Positions 32,204-40,650 of a stretch of DNA of 64,000 bases are shown here, piece by piece. The notes beneath the pieces were generated by a model. That model was not told the DNA's origin. It ran no database searches and saw only the letters and a list, made by a program, of their open reading frames with translations. Position numbers and translations under genes: made by a program. The stretch spans positions 17,545-81,544 of the forward strand of contig CAKSUQ010000009.1 in the NCBI GenBank assembly GCA_934502625.1. Reading direction: 5' to 3'. The first letter of the stretch is position 1. Each line of letters begins with the position of its first letter. Source of the DNA: an uncultured Gemmiger sp. Its GTDB lineage: Bacteria; Bacillota; Clostridia; Oscillospirales; Ruminococcaceae.

Positions 32204-34516
32204 ATGAACAGAAAAGGGAAGTCATGGCCGTTGTTCGTCGTGGCAATTTTGATCGTGCTGTTCTCCCTGACGGCCATCCTTGGTGTGAGCTATACCTACG
32301 GCGACACCAAGAATGTCTACGTCAAGGGCGCATCTGACATCCGCTTCGGCATCGACATCCGCGGCGGCGTGGACGTTACGTTCATGCCTGCCGACGATGT
32401 GGAGGCCACCGATGCCCAGATGACCGCAGCCAAAACGGTTATCGAGGACCGCCTCGTCGGCCTCGGCATCACCGACTACGAGAGCTACGTTGACAACAAC
32501 AAGAATCGTATCATCGTGCGTTTCCCGTGGAAGAGCGACGAGGCGGACTTCAATCCGCAGACCGCTATCGACGAGATCGGTACCACCGCCAAGATGGTGT
32601 TCCGCAAGGGCTCGTCCGCCACGGGCGAGGAGATCCTGAGCGGTGACGACGTGGCTTCCGCAAGCGCTGCCTACAACGAGACCGAAGGCTGGGTCGTCCA
32701 GCTGAAGTTCAACTCCGCGGGCGCATCTGCCTTTGCCACGGCCACCACCGAGCTGGCAGCCAGCAACGGCACGATCTCCATCTGGCTGGATGACAATAAC
32801 ATCTCCACCGCCACGGTCAATGAGGCCATCACCGGCGGTGAGGCCATCATCAAGGGCAACTTCGATCAGGACAGCGCCTCCACGCTGGCGAACCAGATCA
32901 ACTCCGGCTCTCTGCCGTTTGCCCTGTCCGCCGAGAGCTACTCCACCATCAGCCCGTCCCTGGGTGCCAAGAGCCTGGACGTCATGGTGCAGGCCGGCAT
33001 CATTGCCTTCATCCTGGTCGCGATCCTGATGATCGTGCGCTACTGTCTGCCCGGCACCATCGCGGTCATCTCCCTGATGGGCCAGGCCGCCGCCACGCTG
33101 GCTGTTGTGTCCGGCTATTTCACGGTTTTCCCCGGCTCCACGCTGACACTGCCCGGCATCGCCGGTATCATCCTCGGCATCGGCATGGGTGTTGACGCCA
33201 ACGTCATCACCGCCGAGCGCATCAAGGAGGAGCTGTCCAAGAACAAGACCCTCGAGGGTGCTGTCAACAGCGGCTTCAAGATGGGCCTGACCCCCATCAT
33301 CGACGGCAATGTGACCATCGTCATCGTCGCCGCCATCCTGATGGGTGCCTTCGGCCCGACGGACGGCTTCTGGGCCAAGGTCTTTAACCCGATCTTCTAC
33401 TGGTTCGGACCTTCCACCGCCGGTACGATCTACTCCTTCGGCTTCACCCTGCTGACCAGCGTTCTGCTGAACTTTGTCTTTGGCGTCTGGGCGACCCGCG
33501 TCATGATCCGCGGCGCTGTCCACTTCAAGCCCCTGCGCAAGGCCTGGCTGTTCGGCGGCAAGAAGGAGGGCGGTGCCGACTTCAAGACCCCGTCCATCAA
33601 TTTCATCGGCAACCGCAAGAAGTTCTACACCTTCTCCTGTGCGCTGATCGCTGTCGTGCTTGTGTTCTGCGGCATCTTCGGCGTCAAGATGGACGTCGAG
33701 TTCAAGGGCGGCTCCATGATCACGCTGGCCTATGAGGGCGAAGCGGATCTCAACGACCTGAAGTCCACCATCGGCACCGAGCTGGACAAGTCCAGCCTGA
33801 CGCTGCAGACCGGCTCCGATATTTCCGGCAATCAGACCTTGACCGTCACCCTGCCCGGCAGCGATACGCTGACGACCGAGCAGCTGGACAGCCTGCTGGT
33901 GACCCTGAACGAGCAGTACCCCGACAACAACTTCGTCCAGAACGAGGTCAGCAACGTTGACGCTACCATCGGCAAGGAGTTCCTGCTTAAGAGTATCGTC
34001 GCGCTGGTCGCGGCCTGTGTGCTGATCCTTGCGTATGTGGCCTACCGCTTCCGCAAGATCGGCGGCCTGAAGGCCGGCTCCACCGCCATCGTCGCGCTGC
34101 TGCACGATATGTTCGTCGTCTTCGGCGTCTTCGTCATCCTGCGCATCCCCCTGAACGGCAACTTCATCGCCGCGCTGCTGACGATTCTGGGCTACTCCAT
34201 CAACGATACCGTCGTTATCTACGACCGTATCCGCGAGAACAGCGCCCTGTACAGCAAGAAGCAGCTGGGTCTGGCCGAGCTTGTCAATCTGTCCATCAAC
34301 CAGAGCTTTGCCCGCTCGCTGATGACCTCCATCACGACCTGCCTCGCCTTGGGCGTCGTCTGCGTGATCTCGGTCATCTACCGTCTGGACAGCATCTACT
34401 CCTTCGCGTTCCCGCTGCTGTTCGGCATGGTTAGCGGCGTGTACAGCACGATCTGCATCGCTACGCCGCTGTGGGTCGACTGGAAGAACAAGAAAAAGGC
34501 TGCCAAGAAGGCTTAA
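32204..34516 (+). CDS. secDF: Protein translocase SecDF fusion
   Basis: A 770-residue fusion of SecD and SecF, the proton-driven accessory motor of Sec export. The SecD half has the first membrane helix (WPLFVVAILIVLFSLTAILGV), FGIDIRGGVDVTFMP and the membrane block starting TISPSLGAKSLDVMVQAGI, with GIAGIILGIGMGVDANVITAERIKEEL. The SecF half starts near residue 460 (INFIGNRKKFYTFSCALIAV), with VEFKGGSMI and the YSINDTVVIYDRIRENS motif. Twelve helices are expected. ATG 32204 lies behind TTTGGAGG; upstream in-frame codons belong to the end of the aminotransferase gene. Confidence 0.96.
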   Translation: MNRKGKSWPLFVVAILIVLFSLTAILGVSYTYGDTKNVYVKGASDIRFGIDIRGGVDVTFMPADDVEATDAQMTAAKTVIEDRLVGLGITDYESYVDNNKNRIIVRFPWKSDEADFNPQTAIDEIGTTAKMVFRKGSSATGEEILSGDDVASASAAYNETEGWVVQLKFNSAGASAFATATTELAASNGTISIWLDDNNISTATVNEAITGGEAIIKGNFDQDSASTLANQINSGSLPFALSAESYSTISPSLGAKSLDVMVQAGIIAFILVAILMIVRYCLPGTIAVISLMGQAAATLAVVSGYFTVFPGSTLTLPGIAGIILGIGMGVDANVITAERIKEELSKNKTLEGAVNSGFKMGLTPIIDGNVTIVIVAAILMGAFGPTDGFWAKVFNPIFYWFGPSTAGTIYSFGFTLLTSVLLNFVFGVWATRVMIRGAVHFKPLRKAWLFGGKKEGGADFKTPSINFIGNRKKFYTFSCALIAVVLVFCGIFGVKMDVEFKGGSMITLAYEGEADLNDLKSTIGTELDKSSLTLQTGSDISGNQTLTVTLPGSDTLTTEQLDSLLVTLNEQYPDNNFVQNEVSNVDATIGKEFLLKSIVALVAACVLILAYVAYRFRKIGGLKAGSTAIVALLHDMFVVFGVFVILRIPLNGNFIAALLTILGYSINDTVVIYDRIRENSALYSKKQLGLAELVNLSINQSFARSLMTSITTCLALGVVCVISVIYRLDSIYSFAFPLLFGMVSGVYSTICIATPLWVDWKNKKKAAKKA

Positions 34517-34542
34517 GTTTGTAGAGAAGGAGGGTAACCGAT

Positions 34543-35016
34543 ATGAAATGTCCCTATTGCGGCGAAGTGGATTCCAAGGTCATCGACTCGCGCCCGACAG
34601 AGGACGGCGAAAAGATTCGCCGCCGCCGCGAGTGCCTAAACTGCAAAAAGCGCTTTACCACCTACGAAATCGTCGAGACTGTCCCGCTGATGGTCGTCAA
34701 GAAAGACCGCTCCCGCGAAGTCTTTGACCGGCAGAAGCTGCTGAACGGCATGCTGCGTGCCTGCGAGAAACGCCCCGTCAGCTACACCCAGCTGGACGCG
34801 GCGGTCGACCGAATTGAGCAGCAGCTGCTCAACTCCTATGACCGCGAGGTTTCCTCCATCCATATCGGCGATCTGGCGATGCAGGAGCTCAAGCAGATGG
34901 ACGACGTCGCCTATGTGCGCTTTGCCTCCGTCTACCGCCAGTTCAGCGACGTCAATACCTTCATGGAAGAATTGAAGGACATGCTGGACAGCCGCTCAAA
35001 ACCCGCCGAAAAATGA
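34543..35016 (+). CDS. nrdR: Transcriptional regulator NrdR
   Basis: A 157-residue repressor of ribonucleotide reductase genes. The zinc ribbon [38 protein letters not shown] has all four cysteines, and the ATP-cone spans [31 protein letters not shown]. No nrd gene is in the window, so it acts at a distance. AAGGAGG precedes the ATG. Its last 21 bases overlap the 3' end of the convergent DUF4363 gene, and the next plus-strand terminator lies 360 bases downstream, inside the minus-strand genes. Confidence 0.96.
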   Translation: MKCPYCGEVDSKVIDSRPTEDGEKIRRRRECLNCKKRFTTYEIVETVPLMVVKKDRSREVFDRQKLLNGMLRACEKRPVSYTQLDAAVDRIEQQLLNSYDREVSSIHIGDLAMQELKQMDDVAYVRFASVYRQFSDVNTFMEELKDMLDSRSKPAEK

Positions 35017-35364
35017 TTGCCGCAGCTGCACGATCTGCGCACAGGCGCGCTGCGTCTCCATCTCTAAATCGGCCAGGCTGTCGGCCTCGGCGCAAGGTGG
35101 CAGCACCGTCATCGTCTGGTTCAGCTGGTCGATGAGGTTGCGCCGCACCAGCAAGCCGAGTATCCGGCTTGCCGTCTGCGCTTTTGCGGCAGCACTGGCG
35201 TAGGCGCGGCGGGCGGCAGGGTAGTCGCCCTGCTCCGCCAGCTGATATGCTGTCTGCACCTCGCGCTGCATAGCGTCAGTGGTCGCGGCAACGTACCGCC
35301 CCGCCAGCCAAAGCAGCAGGCCGAGCGTCAGCAAAATCGCGGCTGCATACCAATTTCGTTTCAT
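34996..35364 (-). CDS. DUF4363 family membrane-anchored protein
   Basis: A 122-residue protein with one N-terminal membrane helix ([19 protein letters not shown]) and a helical domain outside it. The pattern of paired helices ([50 protein letters not shown]) fits DUF4363, whose genes commonly follow a DUF421 gene in Clostridia, as here after 10 bases. The function is unknown. Its 3' end overlaps that of nrdR on the other strand. Confidence 0.7.
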   Translation of the reverse strand: MKRNWYAAAILLTLGLLLWLAGRYVAATTDAMQREVQTAYQLAEQGDYPAARRAYASAAAKAQTASRILGLLVRRNLIDQLNQTMTVLPPCAEADSLADLEMETQRACAQIVQLRQSFFGGF

Positions 35365-35374
35365 ATGGCACCTG

Positions 35375-36025
35375 TCAGGCCGCCCCTTCGGGGGCGGTCT
35401 TTTTTTGTATCAGTACAGTCTTATCGCCGTTATAAAGCAAAAGCAGCGTGCTCTCGCGAGTTGCGTGGTTTGCCCGCAGCATCGCGTCCAGCGCGACGGC
35501 GTCCATGCCGAAAAAGGCAAGGTTCTCCCGGTAGACCGCTCGGTCGATGAGCAGCGGCAGCATCGGCGGCTCACCGTCATCCTGCGGCATCGGTGCAGCC
35601 GTAATGCTGCCGTTCGGCTCAACCACGCCCCAATAGACATCATGCGGGGAGAAAATATCCTTACCGCGCAGCGCCTCGGCCAGATCGGACGCCGTGATGC
35701 GCAGCTGCCGCAGCTCGTTCTGCTGGATCTCGCCGTTGCGGATGATCGTCACCGGCTTGCCGAGCAGGAGCTGGGCGTACTTCGGGCAGAACCAGACAAG
35801 GGTCGAGTTTAAAATTTCCAGCGCTGCCAGCAGAAAAATCGGCACAAGGCTTGCCGAGAGCGGCAGATCCGGCTCGTCGATGCAGATGGACGCCACGTTG
35901 GAAATCAGCAGCGTCGTCACCAGCTCGGCAGGCTGCAATTCGCCCAGCTGGCGCTTGCCCATCAGCCGCATAGCCGCCGCGACCGCCAAATAGACCAGTA
36001 CCGTGCGCACAACCGAAGAAATCAT
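35375..36025 (-). CDS. DUF421/YetF family membrane protein
   Basis: A 216-residue YetF-like protein: three membrane helices in the first 90 residues (VVRTVLVYLAVAAAMRLMGKRQLGELQPAELVTTLLISNVAS ... SLVPIFLLAALEIL), then the conserved soluble part with LLGKPVTIIRNGEIQQNELRQLRITASDLAEALR and VYWGVVEPNGSI. MGKRQLGELQPAELV is the family hallmark. ATG 36025 has GAGGAGG before it; longer frames upstream have no ribosome site. It is transcribed away from the ger operon, 68 bases apart. Function unknown; the location suggests a spore-membrane role. Confidence 0.85.
   Translation of the reverse strand: MISSVVRTVLVYLAVAAAMRLMGKRQLGELQPAELVTTLLISNVASICIDEPDLPLSASLVPIFLLAALEILNSTLVWFCPKYAQLLLGKPVTIIRNGEIQQNELRQLRITASDLAEALRGKDIFSPHDVYWGVVEPNGSITAAPMPQDDGEPPMLPLLIDRAVYRENLAFFGMDAVALDAMLRANHATRESTLLLLYNGDKTVLIQKKTAPEGAA
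35378..35407 (+). terminator. Plus-strand terminator inside the 3' end of the DUF421 gene
   Basis: GGCCGCCCC-TTCG-GGGGCGGTC followed by TTTTTTTG, read on the plus strand. It overlaps the last codons of the minus-strand DUF421 gene, so it would end nrdR transcripts after they have run antisense through DUF4363. On the minus strand there is no T run. Confidence 0.8.
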
Positions 36026-36093
36026 TCCCGCTGCCTCCTCATAAACCTTGGCAAAACCGGCCACACTATCCTGCGTGAGAGGGGGGAACACCG

Positions 36094-37536
36094 ATGCCGC
36101 AGAAGCTGTACCGTTCGCTGGACGCGAACCTTGCCTTTCTGGAAGAGAGGTTTGGCCGCTCCGACGATTTTTATACCAAGCGCCTGATGATTGCGGGCAT
36201 ACCATGCGCCGTCGTCATGTTCACGGGGCTGTCCTCGCCGGAAAAGCTCTGCCGGATGGCGCTGGATATGCTCGACCGCGACCCGGCCATGCTGGGCGGC
36301 GGCGAGGGACTGTGCGTCTACCTGCTGACCCAGAGCCGTATCCCCGCCGAGCCCGACGCCGTCGAGGACACGACCGCCCTTGTCGAGCTGCTCACGAACG
36401 GGCTGTCGATTTTGCTCATCGACGGCGTGTGCAAGGCCGTGGCGTTCTCGACGCAGGAGATGCCCCAGCGCTCGATCTCCGCCCCGACGGGCGAGGGCAA
36501 TCTGCGCGGCTCGCAGGAGGCGTTCACCGAATTGCTGCGCAACAATATCTCGCTGCTGCGGCGGCAGTTCCGCACCGGCACACTGGCGGCGGAAATCTAC
36601 ACCGCCCACACCCGCGCCAAGACCGAATACTGCCTGTGCTACGACAGCGCCCTCGCGCCGAAGGAGACCATCGACGCACTGCGCGCTCGGCTGGAACAGG
36701 TGGAAATCCCTGTCCTTTTGGACAGTGCCTATTTTGCGTCGTTTCTCAAGCAGGACAAGCTGAATCTTTTCCCGGCCGCTGCCTATACCGAGCGCCCCGC
36801 CACGGCCTGCGCCCGCCTGTGCGAGGGCAAGGCCATTGTGCTGGTGGCAGGCTGCCCCTATGCGCTTGTCGTGCCCAGCTTCTTCGCCGAGCATTTCGAG
36901 TGCCTTGACGACTATGCGTCGAGCGCCGTCTTTGCGGGGCTAATCCGCATTTTGAAATATCTCGCGTTTCTGCTGGCCGTGTTCGGACCTGGGCTGTACG
37001 TCATGGCAGTGGCTTTTGCGCCTGAGATCATCCCCGTGCGGCTGCTGACAAAGCTGGCGCAGGGCGAAGTCTCGACGCCGCTACCGCCGATGCTGGAAAT
37101 GCTCAGTGTGACGCTGCTTTTGGAGATCGTGCGCGAGGCCGGGCTGCGTGCACCGCAGTCCATCAGCCACACAGTCAGCCTTGTGGGGGCGCTTATCATC
37201 GGCGAGACCGCCGTCAGCGCCGGCATCGTCAGTGTGCCGGTGCTGACGATGGCCGCCGCCGCGACGATCGCCACGCTGGCCGTACCGTCGCTGTATGAGC
37301 AGTCGATTTTGTTCCGCTTTGCCGTCATTTTGCTGGCCGGGTGCTTCGGCGTGCCGGGGCTGGCCTGCGCCGCGCTGACGATTCTGGCGATGGCCTGCGG
37401 CAGCGAACCGTTCGGGTACGACTATCTCTATCCGCTGCTGCCGCCGGGATGCGCCAGCCTGCGGGACGGCTTCGTGCGCAGCATCTGGAGCCGCCTTGCC
37501 AAATCCGGGGAGGTGATCGGCCGCCATGAAGCGTGA
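36094..37536 (+). CDS. GerA family spore germination receptor, A subunit
   Basis: A 480-residue protein of the GerA/SpoVAF family, the A subunit of nutrient germinant receptors in the inner spore membrane. The soluble N-terminal half contains FYTKRLMIAGIPCAVVMFTGL, ELLTNGLSILLIDG and EMPQRSISAPTGEGNLRGSQEAFTE, which equals the ENxRGPREGFxE motif of the family. The membrane half starts near residue 285 and includes PLPPMLEMLSVTLLLEIVREAGLRAPQSISHTVSLVGALIIGETAVSAGIVS. AGGGGGG lies before the ATG. Its end overlaps the B-subunit gene by 11 bases. Confidence 0.9.
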   Translation: MPQKLYRSLDANLAFLEERFGRSDDFYTKRLMIAGIPCAVVMFTGLSSPEKLCRMALDMLDRDPAMLGGGEGLCVYLLTQSRIPAEPDAVEDTTALVELLTNGLSILLIDGVCKAVAFSTQEMPQRSISAPTGEGNLRGSQEAFTELLRNNISLLRRQFRTGTLAAEIYTAHTRAKTEYCLCYDSALAPKETIDALRARLEQVEIPVLLDSAYFASFLKQDKLNLFPAAAYTERPATACARLCEGKAIVLVAGCPYALVVPSFFAEHFECLDDYASSAVFAGLIRILKYLAFLLAVFGPGLYVMAVAFAPEIIPVRLLTKLAQGEVSTPLPPMLEMLSVTLLLEIVREAGLRAPQSISHTVSLVGALIIGETAVSAGIVSVPVLTMAAAATIATLAVPSLYEQSILFRFAVILLAGCFGVPGLACAALTILAMACGSEPFGYDYLYPLLPPGCASLRDGFVRSIWSRLAKSGEVIGRHEA

Positions 37537-38524
37537 ATGCCCCAGCCTGTTTGCGGCGTTGCTCGTCAGCCTGCTTGTCAATGTGCTTCTGCGCAGTGAG
37601 ACCGCCTACTGGCCGCGCGCCGGGCTTTTCAGTGCGGTGCTCTGCACGCCGCTGCTGGCCGCCGTCGGCTGGCTGTTCGCGCGGTGCTGGCGGCTGGCCG
37701 CTGACCCGGTATACAAGCTGCTGTTTGCGGCGTTGCTCGTCTACACCTCGGTGTTAGAGCTACTGCGGCTGTGGCAGCTGGCGGGGCGGCTGTATCCCGG
37801 TGCGGTCACGCTGACGTCGGTCTGCCTGCTCGTCGTGCTGCCGGTCGTCTACCTGCGGCGTGTGTCAGCGTTATCCCAGACAGCGCGTGCCGTGCTCTGC
37901 CTGCTGGTGGCGGCAACCATCGCCATGCTGGCGTCGGTTTTTCCACGGCTTCGGGTGACAAATCTGCAAGTCATCGCCCTGACGCGCAGCGACCTGCTCG
38001 CCGCTGCAAAAGATCAGCTGACCCTCTACCCGGAGTATCTTTTGCCCGCCCTCTGGCCGGAGCAGGACAAGCGCGGCCGCCACACGCTGCTGCGGCTGGC
38101 CGGGTGTGCGCTGGCCTTTGACGTCGGGATGCACCTTGTGCTGGAACTGTTCTACGGCACGGCCATGCCGCTGCGCGTTGACCCTGTGCACGCCGCCGCG
38201 CGGTGCGGGGCTCTTTCGATTTTCAATCGGCTGGAATGGATGCAATTTATTTTGTGGGTCATGGCGGTCACAGTCAAGCTGGCGCTTTACCTCTACGCCC
38301 TCGTGCGGCTGCTGGGCGGGCAGAGCAAGGCCGAAAACAGCGCCGCCGGGCTGGACAGATTCCCGCTGTATCTGGGCGGCATCTGGTTTTTGTGCGCTGT
38401 GCTGCGCAAAACTGATTTGGACGCCGCCCTGCCGCTGCGCGATCTGCTGACATGGGGGTTGGTTGTCCTGACCGTGATGGGAGGTGCTGCGGCGTGTCTG
38501 TGCCGAAAATTCCGACACTGTTAA
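37526..38524 (+). CDS. Spore germination receptor B-like membrane protein
   Basis: A 332-residue, highly hydrophobic protein with about ten predicted membrane segments. It lies between an A subunit and a lipoprotein, the exact place of the GerAB permease-like subunit that binds germinant. Clear sequence motifs of the family are hard to see; TLYPEYLLPALWPEQDKRG and FNRLEWMQFILWVMAVTVKLALYLYAL match the later part of GerAB proteins. It is somewhat shorter than the usual 360 residues. The call depends mainly on position and topology. Confidence 0.68.
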   Translation: MKRECPSLFAALLVSLLVNVLLRSETAYWPRAGLFSAVLCTPLLAAVGWLFARCWRLAADPVYKLLFAALLVYTSVLELLRLWQLAGRLYPGAVTLTSVCLLVVLPVVYLRRVSALSQTARAVLCLLVAATIAMLASVFPRLRVTNLQVIALTRSDLLAAAKDQLTLYPEYLLPALWPEQDKRGRHTLLRLAGCALAFDVGMHLVLELFYGTAMPLRVDPVHAAARCGALSIFNRLEWMQFILWVMAVTVKLALYLYALVRLLGGQSKAENSAAGLDRFPLYLGGIWFLCAVLRKTDLDAALPLRDLLTWGLVVLTVMGGAAACLCRKFRHC

Positions 38525-39411
38525 GCCTTGGCGCGGCGCTGCTGCTCTGCGGCTGCGGGCAGGCATTGTCCGAGCGCGAAATCGTCCGCGCCGTGTTTTT
38601 CACGCGGCAGCAGGGGGTGTATTCCGCCTGCCTGCTGCTGGCCGACCAGAACGCGAGTAAAGATGAAGCACTGTCCTATAAGACCGCATCCGCCCGCGGA
38701 GTGACCGCCGCACAGGCACTGCACGCGGCTGAAAGCACGCTGCCCGGTCAAATCTACTACGGGCTGCTCGACTTGGCTGCCCTACCGCCGGGCAGCGATT
38801 GGCAGACAGCGCAGACACTGGGCACACTGCTTTACGACAAAGCCCAGCCCGCACCGGAGCTGTCAATCTTTGTGCTGGACGATGCGTCGTACAGCTGGGC
38901 GCAGGACGCCGCCGCGCTGTACACCGACATGAAAGCCATTGAGACCGAATACGACCTGCACTGCGGCCTGCAGCAGCTTTTCACGCAGGCGGATGGCTGC
39001 GCCGTGCCCGGCTACCGCGCCGACACAGAGTACGATCTTTGCCTGCTGCCGAAGGACGGCGTGTCCCGGCGCGCCGCCGGGCTGCCCGCGCAGCTGGCGG
39101 CGGTGCTCTGCGGGCAGGCGGACAAATTTGCGTCCACATTCCACGGCGGGCAGGCTTTCTGCTGCGCGGACGCAGAAGTTACGGTCGCCGATACCGCTGT
39201 GCAGCTGCACCTGCGGCAGGTCGAGCTGCAAGCGCTGGCCGGCGCGGATAACGATTTGCAAGCCCTGCTCTGCGCCGAGCTGCAAAGCGCGTTTGCCGCG
39301 CTGACGGACAGCCAGCCCGCCGATTTTTTCCACCTGCAGTTCTGGCATGAGAACTTGTATGGGACGGGAAGTATACCGCCAGCCCCAACGTTGGAAATTA
39401 TTTTTGAGTAA
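38494..39411 (+). CDS. Spore germination receptor C-like lipoprotein
   Basis: A 305-residue lipoprotein. From GTG 38494 the protein starts VSVPKIPTLLSLGAALLLCG with a lipobox ending at C21. The rest alternates strands and helices, with SEREIVRAVFFTRQ at the start and FFHLQFWHENLYGTG at the end. In GerA operons the C subunit is a lipoprotein of the outer face of the inner spore membrane. Position after A and B subunits supports this; direct sequence resemblance is modest. The GTG has GGGAGGTG before it and overlaps the B gene by 31 bases. Confidence 0.65.
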   Translation: MSVPKIPTLLSLGAALLLCGCGQALSEREIVRAVFFTRQQGVYSACLLLADQNASKDEALSYKTASARGVTAAQALHAAESTLPGQIYYGLLDLAALPPGSDWQTAQTLGTLLYDKAQPAPELSIFVLDDASYSWAQDAAALYTDMKAIETEYDLHCGLQQLFTQADGCAVPGYRADTEYDLCLLPKDGVSRRAAGLPAQLAAVLCGQADKFASTFHGGQAFCCADAEVTVADTAVQLHLRQVELQALAGADNDLQALLCAELQSAFAALTDSQPADFFHLQFWHENLYGTGSIPPAPTLEIIFE

Positions 39412-39443
39412 AAAAAGAACCTGCGCAACCGCGCAGGTTCTTT
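39412..39443. terminator. Bidirectional terminator between ger operon and DHHW gene
   Basis: AAGAACCTGCGC and GCGCAGGTTCTT form a perfect 12-bp stem with loop AACC, with A runs on the left and T-rich sequence on the right. It separates convergent units. Confidence 0.9.
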
Positions 39444-39449
39444 CTCATT

Positions 39450-40634
39450 TTACTGTATCGTCGTTGGACGGGAAATATAAATCAAATTCGTATCCGCAAT
39501 AAACGTCTGGAAATTGTAGAGCACCAGCACCTCGTCGTAGCCTTCTTTTTCGATCGTCGAATCCAAACCGTACTTGAAATTGCGGAAGTCGACGACACCG
39601 ATCTTGGCGTAGTTGGCGGTCAGGTAGGGGATAAAGCTGTTCGCGTAGCTGTCCTTCACAACCAGAATGCTGCCTGTGCCGTTGCCTTCAATCGTCGAAT
39701 AGCCGTTGTTGCCATCCAAAAAGGCGGCGTACTTATCGCGGGTCGCGAACTTGTCAGCGTTGACGATGTTCTCGGTCTTGTCCGGCTCGTAGGCTGCCTC
39801 GCCTGTGATCTTATAGATCGTCATCAGGTTGTCCAGCGGGTAGTAGGTGATCGTGTCGTCCTGCACATTCCACAGCCGCGTGGCTGAGTAGTGCGTGCCC
39901 TCAAAGCCCGTCACCGTCGCGCTCTCGTGGGCGTCGCGGTCAAAGGGCGTCAGCCCCTTCAGCGCGCAGAACTGTTCATACGCGCGGTAGGCGCCGTTCG
40001 GCGTCCAGTGGTGGTCGGTCTTGAAATACAGGTACTCGTCCTTTTTCTCGGTGAAGGGCGCGCGCAGGTCGATGACGTCGGCACTCTGGCCGACCTTGGC
40101 AAAAATATCGTCAAGCATCGCGTCCTCGTCCACCACCGGCGCACCGGCGGGCAGCATTTCGGGGTAGATGACGCTGGCCGACGGTGCCAGCAGGAAGGTC
40201 ACCTTGCCGGGGTGGTTCGCAGCAAAATCGCTGACAGCCTGCACATTTTTATCCAGCTGCTTCTGGGTGGCGTCTTCCACCGTGAACAGCTTTGTGAACA
40301 TCCAGTGGTCTTTGCCCAGCAGGATGCCGCCCTCCTCAGCCTTCTGGAACAGCACCTCATCCGCCGCGCGCTGGGTGTTCACCGCCGCGTCGCGGAAGGC
40401 AAACTGATCCTGCATCCAGCGGGAAAAGCCGCTCTGCCAGCTGCCGTCCAGCAGGGCGCTGACACTGAAGGGCGGGAACTGCGCGGCCTTGCGGTTTTCC
40501 AGCTCCAGCTGATTGCGCTTCGGCCACAGCAGATTCACAAGCGCGCCCCCGAACAGCAGCACCGCGCAGAGGAGCAGCAGCGGATAGCCCGCGCGGCGTT
40601 TGCCGCCGCTTTTGCGGTATACAACTTTCGACAT
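39450..40634 (-). CDS. DHHW family protein (AlgX/AlgJ-like SGNH-type)
   Basis: A 394-residue protein with an N-terminal membrane anchor (AGYPLLLLCAVLLFGGALVNLL) and an extracellular domain of the DHHW family. The motif FKTDHHWTPNGAYRAYEQFC and the later KDSYANSFIPYLTANY are those of acyl-transfer partners such as AlgJ/AlgX. Also seen: FSRWMQDQFAFRD and LGKDHWMF. It likely transfers acyl groups delivered by the MBOAT protein encoded directly upstream. ATG 40634 lies behind GAAAGGAGG, which rejects a longer frame. The polymer acylated is not known. Confidence 0.85.
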   Translation of the reverse strand: MSKVVYRKSGGKRRAGYPLLLLCAVLLFGGALVNLLWPKRNQLELENRKAAQFPPFSVSALLDGSWQSGFSRWMQDQFAFRDAAVNTQRAADEVLFQKAEEGGILLGKDHWMFTKLFTVEDATQKQLDKNVQAVSDFAANHPGKVTFLLAPSASVIYPEMLPAGAPVVDEDAMLDDIFAKVGQSADVIDLRAPFTEKKDEYLYFKTDHHWTPNGAYRAYEQFCALKGLTPFDRDAHESATVTGFEGTHYSATRLWNVQDDTITYYPLDNLMTIYKITGEAAYEPDKTENIVNADKFATRDKYAAFLDGNNGYSTIEGNGTGSILVVKDSYANSFIPYLTANYAKIGVVDFRNFKYGLDSTIEKEGYDEVLVLYNFQTFIADTNLIYISRPTTIQ

Positions 40635-40650
40635 ACAGCCCTTCCTCCTT

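Noticed and set aside
30490..34105. Two long minus-strand frames opposite rnpB/aminotransferase and secDF
   Set aside because: Both are antisense to certain genes; one even runs through the RNase P RNA. Composition is that of shadow frames.
36197..36206. GCATACCATG as another sporulation -10 element
   Set aside because: It lies well inside the GerA-type A-subunit gene and not before a start codon; the same is true of GCATACTTTG at 54634 in xseA.
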